A DNA stretch of 64,000 bases from assembly GCA_012295275.1 (NCBI GenBank), contig CM022678.1, positions 14,272,759 through 14,336,758 of the forward strand. Direction: 5' to 3'. Numbering within the stretch: the first letter of the stretch is position 1; the number at the start of each line of letters is the position of its first letter. The position numbers were made by a program, and so were the translations under genes. Below the pieces are notes generated by a model. That model ran no database searches. It had not been told where the DNA came from and saw only the letters and a list, made by a program, of their open reading frames with translations. Below are positions 41,866 to 60,716 of this stretch, one piece after another. This stretch comes from Chrysomallon squamiferum. Its lineage: Eukaryota; Mollusca; Gastropoda; Neomphalida; Peltospiridae.

Positions 41866-44177
41866 TCAAAAAACTTTCTTTTGTTTTATATTACGTGGTA
41901 ATGGTCGACTCAGCTCCTCTAGCCTGGGTGTGGGTTTTGCTCGGACTGCTGCAGGTGACATCTGATAAGGATCATAATCATTTTTAATTAACACTCGGCT
42001 CCGTGGTCGAGACAACTGCTGTAGACGAAATGAGGCAATAGCCTTCAGTGCACTTTCCCCAACTGGCCAGTCTATGCTCCGAGCCCCTTTAAAAGCAAGA
42101 GGAATTCTTTTGGGTTCAGCTAAATGGTCTAGATATGGATTTTCTCTGGCATAGAGGACAGCTTTAGGAACAGGAACATATTGACCCCAGTATTTTTCTT
42201 GGATGATACTAACATGATCCTCCCTATGTTTTGGTTTGGCTAAAGATTCAATGCGTGCACTTGGTGTTGCTTTCATGGCTTCTGGCCTGACTCTCATGTA
42301 CGGTGACCGGTCCATGCTGTACTCAGCAGGAAGTGACTTTGATCGGCTTAGAAACTCAACTCTTTCAGAAGCAGTGGCTTCCTGTGCTTCTTTTTTGACT
42401 GGCCATATAGTAGGTCTGTAATAGAATGTAGCTATTATTTCAGATGTAGTAACTGAATATTTTGACATAAGAATTAAATACTATGATTAAAAATGTCTCA
42501 AGATTATAATTAAATTAATATAACTGTCTAAATCTATATGGTAGAAGCAACATGTTATTAAATTCTAAAAAGCTAAAATATTTTACAGTTTTTTTAAATT
42601 ATAAGTTAAATAGGATCAAAATTACATAAATTAATAAATTTATTTTGAGATATTTTTCTTATTATTTTGTTGTATGAATATGTATTTCCTGCATGCTATA
42701 AATACACTGAATAGAACATGAACATGCAGCAAATAATTCATATAAATGCAGTGTGTAATATTGAAGACATAAATGGATCTGACATTATGTGTTGTTTACA
42801 TGAGAATGGTGTGTTATGTGCAGACATGGTGTGTTACACAGATGATGGTGTGTTACGTACAGATATGTTGTTCAAACATGGTGCATTATGTACTGAATGA
42901 TGTGTTACGGATGTGAAGTGTTATGTAAAATACACAATTATATTACATACAAAGATATTTTGCAATTATATTTTTTTATAACATACATATTCTGTAAGTA
43001 ACCTCCAAAAAGGATTATCTAGAAGAATGCTTTTTGGGAGCGCTACACTTGTAGTGTTAGCAATATCTATCTAAAAAAGGATATTTTTATATGATATAGT
43101 CATGACATATAAAAATACACTGTCACTAATTTATTAAAACAATTCATTAGACTGCAGAGAGATGTGAAATATTGGTGCAGTATATGTCATCGTAACATAA
43201 GATACCTTGGTGGTTTATACAATGGGAGGAGTTGTTTGTGACGAGCAAGTTGGTTAACTCTCTGACTGACATCTACAACAGACATGTAAAACAAAACTAG
43301 CTAAACAACTACAAAAAAACACATAAACAGATACAAGAAAGACTATGCATTATTGTAAAAATATAAACAAAAGTCATACTATTCACAGAAATCTAGCGAC
43401 GTTTACAAGGCAAATCTAAATAAATTAAACACTGACAAAGACTAATATAAGAATATTTTAAAAAATGTGAGTAAGTTAAAAACTATCGAGACTAATTTTG
43501 GTTCCATTGTAAATACTAATTTATTTTTTCCATATATATATATATTAAAATAAATGTGTTTCCATAAACAAAATGTAAATAATTATGTGTGTATGTGTAT
43601 ATATATATATATATACACATACACACATATATTTTTATTAACGTTTTGTTTATGGAAACACGTTTATTTAAAAAAATTATTTTATGTACATGGTAAAGTA
43701 ATTATAATGAATGTGCAATTTGTGACCAAATTATAGGCATGTAAAAATAATACAATTTTAAATAAATAAATAAAATAGCAAATAAGATTAGCAAAAACAA
43801 ACATTAACTAATATTACAAACTGAGTAACTGCTAGTAATATGAAAATTCTTTGAAAATTGTGAACTTACTGAATTCTGTGGAACCATTAGCACCTGGAGA
43901 AAACGGTTCATAGTCAGTCCAGTAAACAGAGGGTCTGGAACATAATACAAAAACGAATACTTATTTATATCTATTCTAATATTTTTCTTTTTTATTTCAG
44001 ATTTTATAAAATAAGGAAAAGTAAGATTAAAATAGCAAATTAAACCCAAATAATTAAAAAGACCCAAATTTAATGAAATCGAAATAATATTATTATATAA
44101 ACTGTAGGAAGATAAATATAAGGAACATATTTATGTAAGTTAATCTAAGTAACAACAACGACAATAACAATAATTTG

Positions 44178-44238
<61 letters not shown>

Positions 44239-44588
44239 TAATAATAATAATAATAATAAGTAGTAGTAGTAGTATTAGTAGTATTGCTGTTATTATATAA
44301 TAAACGTTTTATGAATGGTTTTGGATTAAATGATAAAAATTATTAATTAATTCATAAGCTGATAATTAGTATTAATATTATAAATAAAGTTATTTACTTG
44401 TCTTCTCTAAAATCCGGGTCGTATGGTTTCGGTCGTGCTAAACTGTAAGTCCTGCTGATCCCTGTTTAAAATACAGAAGTAATGCATATTATCAAATATA
44501 AAATATCTGTCTGCTTTAATATATAATTGCATATGGTTTGAACCAGTTTCATTAAACACTTACTTGGTCCTCTAACCGTACTAGACAT
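41866..44588 (-). CDS. THEG-repeat protein, SPMAP2/SPMAP2L-like (sperm microtubule associated)
   Basis: Six exons join in phase to 272 codons: 44564-44588, 44398-44461, 43870-43934, 43206-43272, 43003-43047, 41866-42415. Every part repeats a short unit of the form R-(I/V/L)-x-x-L-(A/S)-(R/K)-P-K. I count seven: YSLARPK, RVNQLARHK, RVEFLSRSK, RIESLAKPK, YLDHLAEPK, RLQQLSRPR and RLEELSRPL. That is the THEG repeat of vertebrate THEG/SPMAP2 and THEGL/SPMAP2L, proteins of male germ cells linked to sperm axonemal microtubules. The product (271 aa) is shorter than the human relatives (about 380-460 aa). Exon 43003-43047 uses an acceptor with a poor pyrimidine tract, though a branch-point-like TGCTAAC precedes it. 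Role in sperm is inferred from the family. Confidence 0.85.
42770..42910. repeat. Degenerate ATGGTGTGTTAYG minisatellite
   Basis: Four or five imperfect copies of a roughly 24-28 bp unit containing ATGGTGTGTTA and CAGA(C/T)ATG, in an intron of the THEG-repeat gene. The 60-codon frame through it (42718-42900) is not considered a gene. Confidence 0.6.
43546..43672. repeat. Intronic foldback (inverted repeat, arms about 60 bp)
   Basis: Two arms around GTTTCCATAAACAAAA are inverted copies with a few mismatches, meeting at an alternating TA/GT centre near 43605. RNA from either strand would form a long hairpin. It lies in the intron between the 43870 and 43272 exons of the THEG-repeat gene. Ends are not flanked by a clear target duplication; it may be a foldback MITE. 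Confidence 0.85.
44178..44258. repeat. (AAT)n microsatellite
   Basis: Long AAT/TAA array with one CAA interruption followed by TAG triplets, in the intron between exons 44398 and 43934. Confidence 0.95.
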
Positions 44589-45290
44589 CTTTCAGTGCCT
44601 GGTTGCTATGATGGCAGAGTAGTTGTTTTCAATGAAGAGTTATGACAAGGGACGTAACTTAGGGATACGCATTTGGCGTAATTGCTACAATTGCCATAAA
44701 GAGGGTTTCCTTCAGACATTACGACATCGTGTGACAATAAACTCTTAAGTTGTGAAATGCCAATGGAATTTCTGTTTCTTAAAATTAAAATAAATAATTA
44801 AACGCTATAGTTTCGATATTTAACTTCATATTTTGATAATTATGATAATTAAAATTAAAAATGTGTTAAAAAAAAAAAGATTTTAGTTTTAATAATGTGT
44901 GATTATTACATGCAGTGCTGATCTTCATGTCGACAAAAGCTTGAACTGATTTGTTGAGAAGTCTGCATTCTGCAAAAAAAACTATAGTTTAATTAACACT
45001 TGAGACATGACATAGCGAGAGATGCAGTCTATAGTGAAGCATTTGCATCGCTTCTGTAGCTATTTGGGTAGTTTCTGTCCCATATATGTATGTATGTATG
45101 TATATATCTATGTATGTATGTATGTATGTATAAAAACGAAATGTTCTAACCTCTCTCTCTCACATACGCTAGATATTACACACACATACACACACACACG
45201 CACACGCACATGGACACACAAACACTCATTTATGTGTATACATGTTTTTGAATGAAATCCACAAATGTTAATAGTCATTTTGGAGTGAAG

Positions 45291-45382
<92 letters not shown>

Positions 45383-45622
45383 AATTTGTTATGAACATTT
45401 CCTTACAAGTAAGGCTTTGATACATCACACTTATTATCGCTATCACGGTCTGCTGCAAATATCGGTCTTTATCTGTTGGAAATTAAACACTCTAGTATTT
45501 CTGCTCAAGGCACAAGCGAGAGATGAACATAATGTCTTTATCCGTTAATCGAAACAGTGAAATGGTCATACATCTTTTGGACACAGCTCAGAGAGAAAGC
45601 AAGTCATCTGCTAAGGTCCACC
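44589..45622. promoter_or_regulatory. Divergent promoter region, THEG-repeat gene / metalloprotease
   Basis: About 1 kb separates two start codons on opposite strands. It contains GTAT repeats near 45085, a CA-rich stretch at about 45180-45225 and a pure GA array at 45294-45379. No core promoter element could be assigned with confidence. Confidence 0.5.
45294..45379. repeat. (GA)n microsatellite upstream of the metalloprotease
   Basis: About 43 uninterrupted GA units, some 245 bp before the metalloprotease start codon. Confidence 0.96.
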
Positions 45623-53217
<7,595 letters not shown>

Positions 53218-53688
53218 TTTATTATTTACATAGTCATAAAACAACTAGCAAAAATAAAATGAAACCAAACAATGATGTGTTAGTTTTATTTTGATAGTTT
53301 TACCAAATATTGTCCGTTCTCATCTCACAGCTGACACACACACGCAGACACACGCACACATATATTAATAGTTTTATGTATACGAACAAAAGCAATGGTA
53401 ATAAAAAAAAATTCTAGAAATATATACATACATATATACTACAATATTCTACGCGCGACAGCTACACATAACAAAAAACCTTTATAACTGGCTCAATACA
53501 TACCTTGAAGAAATGCCTTCTTAATGCTAATTTTATTGTTATGCAAGTTCAATCTTGGAAGCAATTATTAATAAAACACACTTTACCCTACAGAAATAGC
53601 TAGTTTGAGAAAATAGTTCTATGTTAAGTTTTATGAATGTTTTACCCAAAATATCTCTGCCATTTTTACACTTTTAGAGTTCAAAAAA

Positions 53689-53727
<39 letters not shown>

Positions 53728-54213
53728 ATTGTTCATCAGATGATCGGGAGAAGAGATCTTTTAAATGTCAGTTTTCAACTGTCGTCATTGTTAACTGCTG
53801 AGAAAAAGTTGGAGGGGGATGTCAGCTTTTATATTAGGTCAGAAGAATAAATAATTAAAAATATATAAAGAAAAAAGATAGAAAATACTAAAAGATGCAC
53901 GTGGTTGTTGTTTTATTTATTTAATTTTGTTTGCTCTTCTTTTTCTTTTTTTTAATTTTTTTAAGATTTATGATCAATGAATGCTTCTAAAATTATTAAT
54001 TTTAATTCATTCAACCAATCGATATCTTCTCAAGACTGAAGAGTTATTTGTTTGTTTGTTTGTTTATTTATTTATTTATTTGTTTGACTTTAATTTGTTT
54101 ATTATTTGCATATAATAAACACTGAAAATGGAATGTACTAAATAAAGCTAAAATTTAGTCCTTGACAACATTGCAACCAGACAAATTTATCAGATGACTA
54201 GAGTAGAGCATGT
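53218..54213. other. Convergent 3' region, metalloprotease / RING gene
   Basis: Candidate plus-strand poly(A) signal AATAAA near 53251. For the RING gene, TTTATT runs at about 54060-54080 read as AATAAA on the minus strand. An AAAT-repeat array lies at about 53688-53728. No coding sequence seen. Confidence 0.65.
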
Positions 54214-55766
54214 TTAGACTGTTCCCCATTTATAGTTCAGAAGATTTCCGTCATCTTGAACGATGAAAAACATACTGCGGTAGTAGAACAGACAAATAGG
54301 TTCCGACAATCTCATCGATAAAATCAGATCATCGACCACGTTGCCATCACTTGTGAGTTGAATAATACAATTTCTTTCTTTGTCACATACAAATATGTCA
54401 CTATCAGCAACAGAGACAACACCTAACAGATGTTTCATCTTTTGTGGGTCGTGTGATATCCAGATGATTTTGCCAGACAACGTGAGACACGTCAAGGACT
54501 GCTGTTGCTGAGACACAACAATGACACTGTCACCTCCAGTCACTGCAAGTCGCCCTGGTTTCACAACGGTGTGTGATAGTGTTCGAATGGTGTGACCTGA
54601 TGGATCCAGAATATCCACACTTCCCCACCGCTCACTAGCAACCAGCCGTTTATCAGATAGCACAGACAAAAAAACGTATTCCTTTTCGGTGTTCAGTGTT
54701 TGTGCAGTCAGAAATTCGTTTTGTATATTTAAACACAGAATATGTCGTTGGTTAGGAAGCGTGACTAGAGCCAAATAGTCAGGATGTTTGGCGAGGCCGT
54801 AAGGTGAACCGGAAGTCTTGATCTCACCACTTAAACCTCCACTGAAACAAAAACACTTTATCCTACAGTTGGCCCAATCACAAACAACTATTCTGCTTAC
54901 CCTGCCAAAATCAGTTACCAAAACTGATGATATATAAGGTGTCTTTCTGTCAATGTATATCTTTACACTGAATGTTCTAACGAGGTTCAAGTATTTTTCT
55001 TTTGACGCATTTGTTTTTTGTAAGCTATTTTCCGGTTCTGTTTCATTTATATCCTCTGAATGTGATTTTAGCTCGAAATACTTTGTCAAGGATGCTGGTA
55101 TATCTGGTGTTACAATTTGACCGATGTATGAAGACAATATTTTAGTCTTGTCTTGGTCAGGCTGAGACAGTGTAATTCTAAATTCAGGAAGTTCTTTGTC
55201 AGCTTCAGCTAAAAATACTGACGTTTTATTCTTCAGTTTTTCTAACACTGGAATAAGTTTTTTGACAGCAGAAATGGATTCTGACTTAACCTCTTCTCCC
55301 AGTTTCACCATTTTGTTACACTGTTTTATCAAATTTGTATGCTCGTTAAACATTAATTCTATTTTGCTCTTAATGGATTTTTGATTATCTTTTATTGTCG
55401 TCTTCATTTTATTTTGCTCTTTCTTAATGCTTATCATCAGTTCTTTTACTTTTTTATCTATTTCTTGAGAAACATACTCCGCACTGTCATCGATGTCTTG
55501 CTGTAACGTCTTCATCCCACAAACGCTTTGGTTGCTAAGAACGGAGCTGTATGTGTTTAACAGCTTACAAAGAGAACTCATTTCAGATCTCACACGATCC
55601 TTTTCTTCTGTAATGTCAGAGGTACATTGATTACTGATATTTTATATACTTCTATTTTATTAGTATGAACAAAATACATTTCTACTACTACTGCTACTAC
55701 TATTACTACTGCAGCTGCTATTACTACTTCTACTGCTGTATGTACTATTACAAGTTCTGCTCCTGA

Positions 55767-55826
<60 letters not shown>

Positions 55827-56778
55827 CATCATCATCGTAATTATTATTAATAAAATAATATCTATTAAATTTTACATTATATATATATATATATATACAC
55901 ACAGTAGTACCTTGACGAATTTAATTCGTTCCGTAACGAGCTCGTAACTCAGTTTGCTCGCAAATCAAATCAATTTTCCCAACTGACATTATTTGAAATA
56001 CCATTAATCCACAACCACCCCATTTTTTTGTAACGTCACAACGTGCTTTTAAATTTTAAAAATAAAGTATTAATAAATGACAAATATTGTGTAAAAATTA
56101 AATAAAAGAGAATGTAAAGAAATAAACTGGTTTTGTAAAGTGTATTTATCTTGGAGGTTAGACAAATTATTTTAAGGCCTTTGGCTGCAGTTGCAGCCTC
56201 TATCGACTCCTTCTGCTTTAGTATGGTACTACGCTCGTACTGCCTAGCCAAGTCAACTATATGCACACCTCACTCAGATTTTTCTATGGTTTCATGCTTT
56301 AAGTCACTGACATCATCCGCACTTTGCATTCACTTTCTTACAATCCATGGTCAGAAAAAAGAAATTTGGCAAAATACTGCACAAAAAGCGAACACAACAC
56401 AACAGCGATGCTTCCACGGCCAGGTAAACACGTGAAGTAAACGAGTAAGACACGGGATGCTGGCCGGTTGTTGTGTTATTCGTTGCGCCAAGCTTGTAAC
56501 TCGGATTTTGGCTCGCAACTCAAATAAAAAATCGAGCAAACGACTGCTCATAACTCAGAAAACTTGTAAATTGGGACCCTCGTAAGTCGAGGTACCACAG
56601 ATATGTATTTATGTATGTAGTTTAGGATTTTGAATATTCTCTGTCTTATGTACGTCTGAATAGACTCTGCACATAGACAATATTCGGGAACGCATTGGCG
56701 CAGGAGGACAAAGTCCAATCACGACCTCACAAACCCGTCAGAAAACTTGTAAATTGGGACACTCGTAAGTCGAGGTAC

Positions 56779-56827
<49 letters not shown>

Positions 56828-56838
56828 ATATGTATATA

Positions 56839-56874
<36 letters not shown>

Positions 56875-57209
56875 TGTATGTATGTATGTATGTATGTATG
56901 TATGTATATTAACAGTGTTTGTTACTCACTATGTTCAGCCTGTGAGATTGCCTGTATTATATCCATTAAAGCAAAGTTTCGAGGGAACCGAGTTGCCCAC
57001 GTCGACAATTCTTGGGTTTCATCACAGATCGGGATACTATTTCTGCAGTTTGGACAAAGGAATGAACTATTGCAACTGCTGGTGTTGATGTGGTTTTGTA
57101 AACAGCTACTACAAAACGTGTGTCCACACGGAATAGTGCGTGGATCTGCGAAGATATCAAGACATAGACTGCATAAAAATCTATCTTCATCCGGATAAGC
57201 AGTGGCCAT
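54214..57209 (-). CDS. RING finger, coiled-coil, NHL-like beta-propeller protein (TRIM-like, no B-box)
   Basis: Two coding exons, 56930-57209 and 54214-55607, join in phase 1 to 558 codons (557 aa). Residues 13-55 form a C3HC4 RING (C13, C16, C28, H30, C33, C36, C52, C55), so the protein is a likely E3 ubiquitin ligase. The second exon starts with a long Lys/Glu-rich helical region (about residues 94-250), predicted coiled coil. The C-terminal half has repeated strands of the form IVVCDWANCRIKCF, LAVTGGDSVIVVS and IFVCDKERNCIIQLTSDG, which resemble the NHL repeats of TRIM2/3/71-type proteins. No B-box zinc ligands lie between RING and coiled coil, unlike classical TRIMs. Such proteins are abundant in molluscs and often linked to immunity, but target and role here are unknown. 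Confidence 0.88.
55771..55824. repeat. (ATT)n microsatellite in the RING gene intron
   Basis: About eighteen ATT units upstream (on the gene's strand) of the second coding exon. Confidence 0.95.
55902..56600 (-). mobile_element. Decayed Tigger (pogo-like Tc1/mariner) DNA transposon
   Basis: Ends are imperfect inverted repeats: CAGTAGTACCTTGAC at the left and, inverted, CTGTGGTACCTCGAC at the right, followed by related ACGAGCTCGTAACTC-type sequence. Inside, on the minus strand, is a short piece resembling the DNA-binding N-terminus of Tigger/Jerky transposases (DLARQYERST, LKQKESIEAAT). The frame has a stop before it and a gap within it. The 699 bp copy cannot be autonomous. It lies in the single coding intron of the RING gene. 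A TA target duplication is not clear because of flanking TA/CA repeats. Confidence 0.72.
56150..56310 (-). pseudogene. Broken Tigger-type transposase fragment
   Basis: About 50 codons with similarity in pattern to the helix-turn-helix region of Tigger transposases (HETIEKSE, stop, IVDLARQYERST, ILKQKESIEAA). There is an internal stop and no downstream DDE domain. It is a relic inside the element at 55902-56600. Confidence 0.6.
56739..56779. mobile_element. Second copy of the Tigger right terminus
   Basis: These 41 bp repeat 56556-56596 (from CAGAAAACTTGTAAATTGGG to the GGTACC end) with a single change, in the same orientation, about 180 bp away. The intervening sequence is not transposon-like. 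Confidence 0.85.
56784..56907. repeat. (TA)n, (TG)n and (GTAT)n compound microsatellite
   Basis: TA then TG arrays followed by about fifteen GTAT units, ending 23 bp from the donor of the first RING coding exon. Confidence 0.95.
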
Positions 57210-57771
57210 GACATCAGCTTTAAAACAACAAAATACATTTTTATTTAAAACGGTTCTATTCGAACCTTGTTAATGAAAGTTTCATATACTATTACTATTT
57301 TGTAAAACAACTGATATGTAATGTTTTGACGTGTTTTATTAAGCTAAATAAATAAATAAATAAAACAAAATAAAATAAAATAAAATAAAATAAAATAAAA
57401 GGCAATTAAAATATGATATTTGTTTCAAGGGGATATGCAGCAGTGAATATATTTACATTATTTTTATTAAGTATTTTTTTTTTTTTTTTTTTTACTAATT
57501 TCTAATTTGAGAAATTCATACTGTCTAGTTATCTAAATTTACGACTGTTGTTTACGATTTTGCAGAACGACTTTTTAAAAATTGTCAAATAGATTATTAA
57601 ATGTTGAGCTGAAACTAATAAAATCTACCCAATCTGGTCCCCGTGAAAGTTCAGTACGTTTATGTCTCTTCTAATTTATAACTGTCACTATGTTAAAATT
57701 TCAGCCAAATCTGTCTCTTAATATATAACTAAATAAATAAATATATAAATAAATAAATAAATTTTACTCAC

Positions 57772-57830
57772 ATTAATGTATATTTCTAGTGAGGTAAGCT
57801 GAGCGAGAGGAAGTGTTAGTACATTCCACA
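57772..57830 (-). promoter_or_regulatory. Probable noncoding first exon and TATA box of the RING gene
   Basis: On the minus strand CTATATAATA (plus 57844-57853) is a good TATA box. About 75 bp downstream, after AAT at 57772, comes a GTGAGT donor. An acceptor (TTTTAAAG) lies just upstream of the RING start codon at 57209. A short 5' UTR exon joined there fits all three signals. The exact transcription start is inferred. Confidence 0.5.
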
Positions 57831-57910
57831 GTGAGACTGTCTGTATTATATAGAGCAACCTGTTGCTAAGTCGTAGTAATGCACTGATCATAGAACAGCT
57901 CGCTCTGACT

Positions 57911-59815
<1,905 letters not shown>

Positions 59816-59852
59816 CGGTATGATTTCGTATTTATAATTAAATAACTACAAG

Positions 59853-60679
59853 ATGATATTGTTTCTTTTAGCTCTGCTGTTCTTAATTTATTTTCACATC
59901 ACTGTCGTATCTGGTAAGTTAACGTCATTTCAGATCATCAAACTACCACTGAATTACAGTTACTGGCACAAAAACTACCATTGTCACAACTTTGCGATTG
60001 CTATGACAACTACTTGTTATTGCTTGTACTTTTATTACTACTATTACTCGTGATACCGCTACTACTGTTATTGCAATTACTGCTACTAAACCTAGTACTA
60101 CTACAGCTACAACTGCTGCTGCTACTTTCACAAAAATTCGCTATACTGTTGTTATATTTGTAAGGGATTTGTATATCTGTTTCAGCTAAGTATGGTCCTG
60201 TGTGTTTTGACTGTGAGGCTACAATAAACCCAAATGGTTGTGAAACGAGAAGGGCCTGTCCTGCTGATCACGTGATTTTGATAATTATTATTAAAGATAT
60301 CTTTAATTTGGTGAAATTACCTAATTAATATGCACACACACGCACACACACATATAAATATTTTTCAGTTTATCACCCCTGTTTTATTTATTAATCTTTT
60401 GTTTATTATTTCTTCTAGTTTTTAAAATTATATAAACATATATGAAAAATAATTAATGTACAAAACAGAAAAAATATTTTTAGGTTTGTTTGATTTACTC
60501 ATTCCGAGTACCGATGTCAGATGTAATAATGTTTACACAAGCGTGTCACCCAAAGAAAGTAAGTTTTGCTTCTTACGTCATAACATTACATTAATTTATC
60601 CTGCTATACAAGAGGAAGTTATGATGACTACATAAATTTCTGTAGCTTCGGTCACTAACCAAAATAATGTATGCATGCA

Positions 60680-60716
<37 letters not shown>

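Noticed and set aside
42416-42468. An ATG at 42468 as the start of the THEG-repeat protein
   Set aside because: A TTACAG acceptor at 42416 and phase-matched upstream exons show that this part is intron.
45108-45458. 116-codon frame with poly-Leu-Ser
   Set aside because: It is the reverse strand of the GA microsatellite.
45557-45622. N-terminal extension of the metalloprotease upstream of 45623
   Set aside because: No in-frame ATG exists there; 45623 has a good CCACC context and starts a proper signal peptide.
59943-60163. Val- and Leu-rich frames on both strands
   Set aside because: They fall in intron 1 of the Ly6-lectin gene over degenerate TAC/TGC triplet repeats.
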